This document shows, in pieces, positions 27,693 to 35,201 of a DNA stretch of 64,000 bases (the stretch's first letter is position 1; the number at the start of each line of letters is the position of its first letter). Position numbers and translations under genes: made by a program. Below the pieces are notes generated by a model that saw only the letters and a program-made list of their open reading frames with translations, had not been told where the DNA came from and did not search any database. The DNA comes from CAWHQZ01 sp963831645 (GTDB lineage Bacteria; Pseudomonadota; Alphaproteobacteria; Rhizobiales; Aestuariivirgaceae), in the NCBI GenBank assembly GCA_963831645.1, contig CAWHQZ010000008.1:86833-150832 (forward strand), written 5' to 3'.

Positions 27693-27810
27693 CCATCGAT
27701 GGAAGGTCCGGTCATCGCCGACGCGATTGCGCCCGCCATACTGTTGGCACTTTCGCAACAAAGATGTGCGAGGTATCGCCGTCCTGAGGTCCTGGAGGGG
27801 GTGCAGCATC

Positions 27811-28419
27811 GTGAAGAGAGCCAGTAGCGAGCCGTCGATAGCGGGGAGGCGCCTCGTGCTTCTGGCCGGTGCGGCCGGGCTGGGCTGGGCTCTGTCCCCG
27901 GCCCTGGTCACCGCTGCCACTCGAGACCATCCATCCAAGATTTTCATGCGCAAGGCGGCCGCCGATCTCTTTGCTGCGCACAAGCAAGGCACCATTTCGG
28001 CATTCCAGGCAGCCATCGAGCGCAACGCCGACATCGGCACGATCGGCGACTATTCGCTGGGTCAGTATCTCGCCAGGCTCCCCCCTTCCCAGCGCGCCCG
28101 TTACTACGCCGGGGTCGGCCTGTTCATGGCCCGCTACTTCGCCGATCAGACCCGCACCTACCGCATCGCCAAATGGGATATCGGCGAGGCCACCAAGGAC
28201 AGGAACGGCGAGTTCCTGATTACGACCAGAGTGACCTTGCTGTCCGGGCCCTCCTACAATGTCGTGTGGCGGGTGTCTCCGCGCGGCAAGAGCTACCGCA
28301 TCACCGATGTCAAGGTCGCCGGCTTCTCGCTCGTCTACCTGCAGCGCGGCCTCTTTGTTTCGTTCGTCCAGAAACGCAAGGGTGATGTCAACCAGCTGGT
28401 CGCTGTGCTGAATCGCTAG
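27811..28419 (+). CDS. MlaC/Ttg2D-like periplasmic protein, second of two
   Basis: 202 residues from a GTG at 27811 with GGAGGGGG about 9 bases upstream. It has an Arg-Arg then hydrophobic N-terminus (GRRLVLLAGAAGLGWALSPALVTAA), possibly a Tat-type signal. The body mirrors its neighbour: LFAAHKQGTISAFQAAIERNADIGTIGDYSLGQYLARL, VTLLSGPSYNVVWRVSPRGKSYRITDVKVAGFSLVYLQRGLFVSFVQKRKGDVNQLVAVL. The two are tandem duplicates diverged well beyond the level of a recent copy. The stop codon merges with the left edge of the IS110 relic (GCTAGC). Confidence 0.8.
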   Translation: MKRASSEPSIAGRRLVLLAGAAGLGWALSPALVTAATRDHPSKIFMRKAAADLFAAHKQGTISAFQAAIERNADIGTIGDYSLGQYLARLPPSQRARYYAGVGLFMARYFADQTRTYRIAKWDIGEATKDRNGEFLITTRVTLLSGPSYNVVWRVSPRGKSYRITDVKVAGFSLVYLQRGLFVSFVQKRKGDVNQLVAVLNR

Positions 28420-28957
28420 CAAGAAACAAACCGCGAGTCATGCAGCCACAGGCGTGATCTGGACCTCGTAGCCGAGGTTTTGCAGACGGGCGATGAGGCG
28501 CCTGGTTTGGGCTGGCTTGGAGGCTCGGTCGAAGTGATCGGCTCCGAGATCCTGATAGATAGAGGGTGCCATCTTTGAGCATGTGATAGGCCGCGGTGAG
28601 CATGGAGGCGGCGACCGCGGCGATGGCCTTCTTGGCGCCGCGGCGAGCCCGCAGGCGATGGAACTGCGCCTGGAGGTAGCTGCCGTTCTTGCGGACCGCG
28701 GCCCAGGCGCACTGGATCAGGATCGTCTTCAGCCACGGTGCGCCCTTGCGCATCCGATTGGATCGGCGCTTGCCGGCACTCTCGTCGTTGCCGGGACAGA
28801 ACCCGCCCCAGGAGATTAGATGCCCCGCGGTGGCAAACCGGCTCATGTCGGTGCCGATCTCGGCGAGGATCCCCCTGGAACTGAGGGAGTTGATCCCGGG
28901 AATGGTGATCAGCAGCGCGATGGCGGTGCGAAAGGGCGCGATGTTGGCGTATGCGAC
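28420..28957 (-). pseudogene. IS110-family transposase relic, copy A (3' part, frameshifted)
   Basis: The C-terminal part of an IS110-type (Transposase_20) recombinase: IAPFRTAIALLITIPGINSLSSRGILAEIGTDMSRF, then ISWGGFCPGNDESAGKRRSNRMRKGAPWLKTILIQCAWAAVRKNGSYLQAQFHRLRARRG. The N-terminal DEDD catalytic half is absent. A duplicated GATA in the strand as given (GATAGATAGAGG where copy B has GATAGAGG) throws off the last 40 residues. It is the inverted near-copy of 32020-32570. Homology to copy B starts at the GCTAGCAAGAAACAAA edge and stops at about 28957. Confidence 0.85.
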
Positions 28958-29047
28958 CTTGCGCAGTCCAAGCGTGAGGTCGGCAATGACCTGCGTGACG
29001 GAGATATCAGCGGCATGGCAAAGGACCGCTTGTGCACTCCTCGAGCT
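28958..29047. other. Junction between IS110 relic A and the patatin gene
   Basis: Copy B has different sequence upstream of its matching part, so this is where the two copies stop being alike. A short open stretch reads through it in the relic's frame (CHAADISVTQVIADLTLGLRK) but has no recognisable identity. Confidence 0.4.
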
Positions 29048-30184
29048 TCATAGGGTGCGCTCCTTTGGATCGGTGTCGAGCTCCCGCGTCAGATCGAACA
29101 CATTCACCCCCTCTTCCGGCCGTTCGCGATTCTTCCAGTCGGGGTGATTGCAGGTGCGTTCAACATCTTGGCGACCTGCAAGCCAGTGCTCTTCCATAGA
29201 ATAGCGCGAGAACTCATAGTCGCTCGATTGCGTCCAATAGGCGGCACGCCGGTGAATAAGCAGCACGATGGTGATCGCCGCATCGCAGCTCACGCTATCG
29301 AGAAGTTGCCAATCTGGGTTGCGGGTGAATTCCTGCGGCACCTTGGTCCGCAAATTGCGAATGGCCCTGCGGATGGTCTGCATCTCACGGAAAGTGTCGG
29401 TGCTGAGCCGGGTGCGGCTCGAATAGCGGATCTCTTTTTCCCGCTGCCCGATATCGAACAAAGTCTCTGGCATGCAACCCTTGGCGCTGAAAAGGTCGAT
29501 CTGGAAGATGCACATGTCTTTGCGCAGACCACTTCGCTCAAGCACGTATTCGAGGGGCGTGTTGGAGAGGAGCCCGCCGTCCCAATACGGCTCGCCGTCG
29601 ATCTCGATGGGTGGGAACCCGGGCGGTAACGCACCGCTCGCCATGACGTGCGCCGGCCCAATCCGTTGCTTAACCGTATCGAAATACTTCATGTTGCCGG
29701 TTAGCACCTGCACCGCGCCGATGCTCAACCGCACCGCTCCGGCATTTAGCAGGTCGAAATCGATAAGCTCGTCGAGCGTCTCCCTGAGCGGCTCAGTATT
29801 GTAAACGCTGAGGGCTTCCGGCGTGCCCTGTCGCATCACTACAGCGGGAGGAACTCGTGGGTCAAAAAAGCCGGGTACGCCGTGGGCAACAGAAAGTACT
29901 GCGCTAGTTTCGTTGAAGATCCTGCGGAAGTTGCCATCTTCGGCGAGAGGCCAGCCGAGCAGGCGACTTGAGACCCGCTCCCAAAATTCGCGCAAGCGCG
30001 GCACGCGCCGGTCCGGCGGATTGCCCGCGATGATGGCTCCGTTGATAGCGCCGATCGACGTACCGGCGACCCAGTCGGGCACATGTCCAGCCTCGCACAG
30101 AGCCTCGTAGGCCCCCGCCTGATACGCTCCAAGTGCCCCGCCGCCCTGCAGGGCAAGCACCTCTTTTTCCGCATCGATGGTCAC
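29048..30184 (-). CDS. Patatin-like phospholipase with DUF3734-type C-terminus
   Basis: 378 residues, GTG start. It has the oxyanion glycine loop LQGGGALGAYQAG (residue about 13), the nucleophile elbow GTSIG (about 42), and the dyad aspartate in WDGGLLSNTPLEY (about 212). The C-terminal third (FQIDLFSAKG, TIRRAIRNLR, CDAAITIVLLIHRRAAYWTQSSDYEFSRYSM) resembles DUF3734 tails, which accompany patatins in alphaproteobacteria. It hydrolyses acyl esters, probably phospholipids or polyhydroxyalkanoate-related lipids. It sits inside the block flanked by IS110 relics. Confidence 0.9.
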   Translation of the reverse strand: MTIDAEKEVLALQGGGALGAYQAGAYEALCEAGHVPDWVAGTSIGAINGAIIAGNPPDRRVPRLREFWERVSSRLLGWPLAEDGNFRRIFNETSAVLSVAHGVPGFFDPRVPPAVVMRQGTPEALSVYNTEPLRETLDELIDFDLLNAGAVRLSIGAVQVLTGNMKYFDTVKQRIGPAHVMASGALPPGFPPIEIDGEPYWDGGLLSNTPLEYVLERSGLRKDMCIFQIDLFSAKGCMPETLFDIGQREKEIRYSSRTRLSTDTFREMQTIRRAIRNLRTKVPQEFTRNPDWQLLDSVSCDAAITIVLLIHRRAAYWTQSSDYEFSRYSMEEHWLAGRQDVERTCNHPDWKNRERPEEGVNVFDLTRELDTDPKERTL

Positions 30185-30445
30185 GGCATCATTCTATCCC
30201 AACTTACGCGCCGTCCAATTGCTCTTGGGACACACGGAAGATCGAGAGCACGGTGTGCTATCTCGGCATCGAGGTAGACAACGCACTCGCCATAGCCGAG
30301 CAGGTTGATGTCTGAAGTGCCTGGGCAGAGCAGACATGCTCTGCCCACTATCTTAGGGCCGAGTTTGCCAAAACCGGACGGCACGCCTCAACTGTGCGCG
30401 GGACAGTATGCAGTAGAGCCGCGGCCAGACGTTTTTCACGATGTC
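30185..30445. other. Intergenic region upstream of the patatin gene
   Basis: 260 bases between two genes of the same strand. It should hold the patatin promoter. I see no convincing gene, hairpin with T-run or RNA motif. Confidence 0.35.
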
Positions 30446-30964
30446 TCACGTCGTTCTCATCGGGATGGCACCGAGGAAGTCACGCTTGCCGATTTCGACA
30501 CCGCAGTGACGGAGAATGTCGTAGGCGGTGGTGAGGTGAAAGTAGAAGTTTGGTAGCGCGAAGTGGTTGAGGTAGTCGATACCTCTCATTTGACCCTTGT
30601 TGTTCGGGCCGAGCGGGAAGGTGATCTCCCGGTCGGCAGCCGTGTCGATCCTCTTGGCGTCGAGCGTCTTCACGAAAGCGACCGTCTTGGCAATGCGCGT
30701 CCTGAGCTCGGCCATAGTCTTCTCGTTGTCCTCATACCTTGGCGGGTCGACGCCGACGAGCCGTGCACCACAGTTTTTGGCCTGGTCGCAAGCGCTCTGC
30801 ACCTGACGGGTAAATGCGAACATGTCGGGGAACAGGCGCGCGTTGAGGAGGACCGTGGGATCGATCCTCTTCGCTTCGGCATAGGCCTCGGCCTTGTCGA
30901 GGAGCGCCGAGAGCGCGTTGAGACCGATCTCGAATACCGGAACTGATGCGTTTGACATCGACAT
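30446..30964 (-). CDS. DUF1993 domain protein
   Basis: 172 residues from the ATG at 30964 (GAGG eight bases upstream). It matches DUF1993: VPVFEIGLNALSALLDKAEAYAEAKRIDPTVLLNARLFPDMFAFTRQVQSACDQAK, then the conserved AELRTRIAKTVAFVKTLDAKRIDTAADREITFPLG and GIDYLNHFALPNFYFHLTTAYDILRHCGVEIGKRDFLG. This is a helical bundle related to DinB-like metal proteins; the biochemical role is unknown. A longer frame from 31006 exists but has no good ribosome-binding site. Confidence 0.87.
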   Translation of the reverse strand: MSMSNASVPVFEIGLNALSALLDKAEAYAEAKRIDPTVLLNARLFPDMFAFTRQVQSACDQAKNCGARLVGVDPPRYEDNEKTMAELRTRIAKTVAFVKTLDAKRIDTAADREITFPLGPNNKGQMRGIDYLNHFALPNFYFHLTTAYDILRHCGVEIGKRDFLGAIPMRTT

Positions 30965-31273
30965 GGTGGGAACCTCGCTCACGACTTGCCAAAGCCTCAC
31001 AAACAACCAGGGTTGCCTGGTCTGAAATGGAACATGCTCTCGCCATCACGTGGGCCGGTGAGAGCTTGCGCACTATATAGTTCAACCAGGGAAACGCGGC
31101 GAGGGAGGATGCTACGGCCAGTTTTCTCTGCTCGCCGATTTCGTGGCTGAAATCCTTTCCTGACTGATTTTCAACGCTCGCGAAGTTTCCAACGTTTTGA
31201 GGATGGCGGCACGAAGGCCGAGGCAGAGGGGGCCGCGGGTTTTCCCACTGCCTCGATCCATTGTGAGGACAGA
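30965..31273. other. Intergenic region between DUF1993 and YCII genes
   Basis: About 300 bases. I see no gene. It presumably carries the promoter for the DUF1993 gene and the end of the YCII transcript; I cannot point to a clear terminator or operator. Confidence 0.35.
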
Positions 31274-31591
31274 CTACATGTCTAAGGCTTGGGCGATTTC
31301 AATGGTGCCGCCAACCTTCAGTAACGGGCAGCCCTTTGCTTTCTTGTGAGCGTCATCGAGGCTTGACGCTTCGATGAGACTGTAGCCGCTTGCCGGATTG
31401 GCACCGCCGCCGCTGGCCAGTGAGCCGTCCGGCTTCACGGTGCTAGACTTTCCAACAGGATTGCCGCCGTCAATGACCGAAGATCCCAGGGAACCAAACC
31501 ATGCGCCCCAGGCATCCATGACTTTCTTTACTTCTTCCGGGCTGGAAGGGGGACTTCCAGCGCCGTGATAGACAAACAGGTATTTCGCCAT
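31274..31591 (-). CDS. YCII-like (DGPF-domain) protein
   Basis: 105 residues: MAKYLFVYHGAGSPPSSPEEVKKVMDAWGAWFGSLGSSVIDGGNP and SGYSLIEASSLDDAHKKAKGCPLLKVGGTIEIAQALDM. This is the YCII ferredoxin-like dimeric fold seen in small proteins often encoded near sigma factors or ring-cleavage genes. Its reaction is unknown; a binding or isomerase-like role is usually assumed. Confidence 0.87.
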   Translation of the reverse strand: MAKYLFVYHGAGSPPSSPEEVKKVMDAWGAWFGSLGSSVIDGGNPVGKSSTVKPDGSLASGGGANPASGYSLIEASSLDDAHKKAKGCPLLKVGGTIEIAQALDM

Positions 31592-31727
31592 TGTGTAGCT
31601 CCTTTGTTCAGTTGACGATCACGAGCCGCGCAATGGTGAGTATCCACATTCGCTCACGTTGCCCATGGCCATTACTATGGTAAAATCGACTTGATTATTG
31701 TGAATACTTCACAAACCCTGACAACCC

Positions 31728-32570
31728 ATGACTTCAAAAAACGGTCCCCTTCGGCAGATTTTGTCTCTGCTCGTCAAGGCCAACATCAAGCTCAACTCGG
31801 TCATCTCCGATATCACCGGCGCGAGCGGGTGGGCGATGATCGAGGCGCTGATCGCCGGCGAGACCGATCCGGAGAAGCTGGCCGGGCTCGCCCATCGGCG
31901 GATCAAAACACCGCCCGCCTTGCTGCGCGAGGCGCTGCGCGGCCGGGTGAGCAAGCACCATCGCTTCCTGTTGCGCCTGCATCAGCAGCAGATCGTGGCG
32001 CTCAATGCGGCGATCGCCGAGATCGATCGCGAGGTCGAGGCCAACATCGCGCCCTTTCGCACCGCCATCTCGCTGCTGATCACCATTCCCGGGATCAACT
32101 CCCTCAGTTCCCGGGGGATCCTCGCCGAGATCGGCACCGACATGAGCCGGTTTGCCACCGCGGGGCATCTAATCTCCTGGGGCGGGTTCTGTCCCGGCAA
32201 CGACGAGAGTGCCGGCAAGCGCCGATCCAATCGGATGCGCAAGGGCGCACCGTGGCTGAAGACGACCCTGATCCAGTGCGCCTGGGCCGCGGTGCGCAAG
32301 AACGGCAGCTACCTCCAGGCGCAGTTCCATCGCCTGCGCGCTCGCCGCGGCGCCAAGAAGGCCATCGCCGCGGTCGCCGCCTCCATGCTCACCGCGGCCT
32401 ATCACATGCTCAAGGACGGCACCCTCTATCAGGATCTCGGAGCCGATCACTTCGACCGAACCGCCAAGCCGGCCCAAACCAGGCGCCTCATCGCTCGGCT
32501 GCAAAACCTCGGCTATCAGGTCCAGATCACGCCGGCTGCCGCATGACTCGCGGCTTTGTTTCTTGCTAGC
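31728..32570 (+). pseudogene. IS110-family transposase relic, copy B (5'-truncated)
   Basis: A 272-residue open frame holding only the middle and C-terminal part of an IS110 recombinase: ANIKLNSVISDITGASGWAMIEALIAGE, HHRFLLRLHQQQIVALNAAIAEIDREVEA, LLITIPGINSLSSRGILAEIGTDMSRF, ISWGGFCPGNDESAGKRRSNRMRK. A full protein would start about 100-150 residues earlier with the DEDD domain, which is missing, so it should be inactive. The stretch from about 32020 to 32570 is the inverted partner of copy A. Confidence 0.88.
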
Positions 32571-32578
32571 TGTCTGTT

Positions 32579-34234
32579 TCAGCGCGCGAACTGCTTGTAT
32601 TTGATGCGTTTCGGTAGCACCGCATCCTCGCCCAGGCGGCGCTTCTTGTCCTCCTCGTATTCCTGAAAGTTGCCCTCGAACCACTCGGCATGGCTGTCGC
32701 CTTCGAAGGCCAGAATGTGCGTCGCCAGCCGGTCGAGAAACATCCGGTCGTGGCTGATGATGACCGCACAGCCGGCGAAGTCCTCCAGCGCCTCCTCGAG
32801 CGCCGCCAGAGTCTCGGTATCGAGATCGTTCGTGGGTTCGTCGAGCAGCAGCACATTGGCGCCCGACTTGAGTATCTTGGCGAGATGCACGCGGTTGCGC
32901 TGGCCGCCCGACAACGTGCCGACTTTCTGCTGCTGGTCGGGACCGCGGAAATTGAAAGATGACGTATAGGCGCGCGAATTGACCTCACGCTTGCCGAGGT
33001 GGAGAACATCGTTGCCGCCCGAGATCTCCTCCCATACCGTCTTGTCGGCGTCGAGGGTATCCCGGCTCTGGTTGACATAGCCCAGGACCACGCCTTCACC
33101 GGTTCGCAGCGAGCCGGCGTCGGGCGGTTCTTCACCGGTGAGCATGCGAAACAGCGTGGTTTTTCCCGCCCCGTTGGGTCCGATCACGCCCACGATCCCG
33201 CCTGGCGGCAGCTTGAAGGAAAGATCGTCGATGAGCAGCCTTTCGCCGTAGCCTTTGGCCAACCGGTCAGCCTCGATGACGATGTTGCCGAGCCGCGGCC
33301 CCGCCGGAATGACGATTTGCGCCTGGCTCGACTGCAGCCTGGCTTCGTTGGCCTTGACCAGCTCCTCATAGGCCTTGTAGCGCGCCTTCGACTTGGCCTG
33401 ACGGGCCCGTGGACTGGCAGCGATCCACTCCCGTTCCCGCTCTATGACTTTCAGACGCGCCAAATCCTCACGCGCTTCCTGGGCAAACCGTTTGGCTTTC
33501 TGCCCGAGATAGGCCGAGTAGTTGCCTTCGTAGGGAATCCCCCGCCCTCGATCGAGCTCCAGAATCCAACCCGTAACGTTGTCGAGGAAATACCGGTCGT
33601 GCGTGACGATGAGGATCGCGCCCGGGTAGTCGCGCAAGTGATGCTCGAGCCACTGCACGGACTCCGCATCGAGGTGGTTGGTCGGCTCGTCAAGCAGCAG
33701 GAGGTCCGGTTTGCGTAACAAGAGCTGGGTGAGCGCCACCCGCCGGCGTTCACCGCCGGAAAGCGTGTCGATGCCGGTATCGCCCGGCGGGCAGCGCATT
33801 GCATCCATCGCTTGTCCGACCTGGGATTCGAGGTCCCACAGGTTCTGTCCGTCGATGATGTCCTGCAGCTTTCCCGCCTTCTCCGCGTTCTCCTCGGAAT
33901 AGTCGATCATCAGCGCATTGTATTCATCGAGGATTGCCTTCTTGCCGGCCACCCCGGTCATGACGTTGCCCATGACGTTGAGCGCCGGATCGAGCTCGGG
34001 TTCCTGGGCGAGAAATCCCACGCTGGCGCCCTCGGCGACCCACGCTTCACCGATGAAATCCGTATCGAGGCCGGCCATTACCCGCAAAAGGGTCGACTTG
34101 CCCGAGCCGTTGGGGCCGAGCACCCCGATCTTGGCGTCGGGATAGAACGAGAGATTGATGTTCTCCAGCACCTTCTTGCCGCCGGCATACGCCTTCGTGA
34201 GGCTGTGCATGTGGTAGACGAACTGGCGCGCCAT
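32579..34234 (-). CDS. ettA: Energy-dependent translational throttle protein EttA (ABC-F)
   Basis: 551 residues, two ABC domains in one chain and no membrane part. First domain: Walker A GPNGSGKST, signature LSGGERRRVALTQLLL, Walker B LLLLDEPTNHLD; the arm is between, and a P-site-tRNA linker follows around residues 240-310. Second domain: GPNGAGKTT, LSGGQRNRVHLAKIL, VLLLDEPTNDLD. ABC-F EttA binds the ribosomal E site and gates translation according to ATP/ADP. Frame, length and motifs are all standard; this is a conserved chromosomal anchor next to the relics. Confidence 0.95.
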   Translation of the reverse strand: MARQFVYHMHSLTKAYAGGKKVLENINLSFYPDAKIGVLGPNGSGKSTLLRVMAGLDTDFIGEAWVAEGASVGFLAQEPELDPALNVMGNVMTGVAGKKAILDEYNALMIDYSEENAEKAGKLQDIIDGQNLWDLESQVGQAMDAMRCPPGDTGIDTLSGGERRRVALTQLLLRKPDLLLLDEPTNHLDAESVQWLEHHLRDYPGAILIVTHDRYFLDNVTGWILELDRGRGIPYEGNYSAYLGQKAKRFAQEAREDLARLKVIEREREWIAASPRARQAKSKARYKAYEELVKANEARLQSSQAQIVIPAGPRLGNIVIEADRLAKGYGERLLIDDLSFKLPPGGIVGVIGPNGAGKTTLFRMLTGEEPPDAGSLRTGEGVVLGYVNQSRDTLDADKTVWEEISGGNDVLHLGKREVNSRAYTSSFNFRGPDQQQKVGTLSGGQRNRVHLAKILKSGANVLLLDEPTNDLDTETLAALEEALEDFAGCAVIISHDRMFLDRLATHILAFEGDSHAEWFEGNFQEYEEDKKRRLGEDAVLPKRIKYKQFAR

Positions 34235-34290
34235 TGGGGGGACCCTTGCCTCTGGGTGTGATCCAGCCGGAGATGGAAGCGCGTCGCTTC

Positions 34291-34401
34291 TAGAGCATGT
34301 TCCGAAAAAGTGGAATCACTTTGGCGACAAGCGAGCTGCCAGTTCGTGTTCGAAAGTCGGTGTCTGGCGAAGTGATTTCCACTTGTCAGAAAGCCGCCAG
34401 C
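34291..34401. repeat. Rhizobial-type intergenic palindromic element
   Basis: Begins CTAGAGCATGTTCCGAAAAAGTGG, of a kind scattered between genes in many Hyphomicrobiales. It contains the small palindrome AAAGTG-GAAT-CACTTT (34307-34322) and a second imperfect copy in reverse near 34370 (GAAGTGATTTCCACTTG), and ends close to CCTAGAAT, so the whole can fold on itself. Recognition of the family is from memory. Confidence 0.5.
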
Positions 34402-34422
34402 CTAGAATTTTCAACTCGGTTG

Positions 34423-34442
34423 CCATAAATATTCTTTTATGG
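34423..34442. promoter_or_regulatory. Perfect palindrome upstream of VapBC, candidate operator
   Basis: CCATAAA-TATTCT-TTTATGG: 7-base arms with a 6-base spacer, 25 bases upstream of the vapB start. AT-rich in a GC-rich genome, it may also carry the -10 box. Confidence 0.6.
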
Positions 34443-34467
34443 TTTTATGCAAACTTGAGACACTCGA

Positions 34468-34728
34468 ATGAAGACCACCGTTGAAATACCTGACGATCTG
34501 TACCGTCGAGCCAAGGCGGAGGCGGCGCTACGCGGCCGCAGGCTCAGGGATTTAGTCGAGGAGGGATTGCGGCTCGTTCTCGATGCTCCACGCAAGACAG
34601 GTCGCCACCGCAGCGTTGCGACTCTGATGAAACCTACCCGCGGGGCGATCAACTCCGGAATTCCAGACCTCGCTTCGAATCCGGAGCATCTCGCGGGCTT
34701 TGGCCGCGGTGACCGCCGCCATCGTTGA
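34468..34728 (+). CDS. vapB: VapB-type ribbon-helix-helix antitoxin
   Basis: 86 residues. The opening MKTTVEIPDDLYRRAKAEAALRGRRLRDLVEEGLRLVL is a typical ribbon-helix-helix; the middle is a basic toxin-binding linker. It overlaps the PIN-domain gene by 29 bases. It should neutralise the toxin and repress the operon by binding the palindrome just upstream. Confidence 0.85.
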   Translation: MKTTVEIPDDLYRRAKAEAALRGRRLRDLVEEGLRLVLDAPRKTGRHRSVATLMKPTRGAINSGIPDLASNPEHLAGFGRGDRRHR

Positions 34729-35128
34729 TACGGGACCGCTCGTCGCTTTTCTCGACCGGGCGGAGCAGCACCACGTTTGGGTCGCCGAGCGCATCGAGGA
34801 CTTCGAAGCGCCGCTCCTCGTATGTGAACCGGTGCTCGCGGAGGCGATGTACCTGCTCTCGCGGTACGCGAGGGCGCAGGACGCCCTGTTTGAGCTCCTC
34901 CAAAATGGCGCGCTCAGCGTCGCGTTTCAGATCGATGACCATATCGGTGCGCTGCGCAAGTTGCTTCAAAAATATCGAAACACGCCGATGTCGCTTGCCG
35001 ATGCATGTATTGTGCGAATGGCTGAAATCCATGATCGGCATTCCGTCCTGACACTGGATTCCGATTTTTTGGTCTATCGAAAGCATGGCCGAACTTCGCT
35101 CACGCTTGTTCATCCGGCGGTGCAGTAG
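34700..35128 (+). CDS. vapC: PIN-domain ribonuclease toxin VapC
   Basis: 142 residues with the acidic PIN active site: AAIVDTGPLVAFLDRAEQHH (first Asp), PVLAEAMYLLSR (Glu), SLADACIVRMAEI (Asp), VLTLDSDFLVYRKHG (Asp). VapC toxins cut initiator tRNA or rRNA. Translation is coupled to vapB. The frame is intact; it looks functional. Confidence 0.9.
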   Translation: MAAVTAAIVDTGPLVAFLDRAEQHHVWVAERIEDFEAPLLVCEPVLAEAMYLLSRYARAQDALFELLQNGALSVAFQIDDHIGALRKLLQKYRNTPMSLADACIVRMAEIHDRHSVLTLDSDFLVYRKHGRTSLTLVHPAVQ

Positions 35129-35201
35129 ACCGGGCGGTGCTTTCAGTCATCGCTCTCTCAATCGGCTTCGCGCGCAACGGCTGCCCCGGTTCTCAAGGGT
35201 C

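Noticed and set aside
31691..32569. A second, 292-codon frame over IS110 relic B
   Set aside because: It is a frame shadow of the transposase; the true frame (starting 31728) carries the IS110 motifs.
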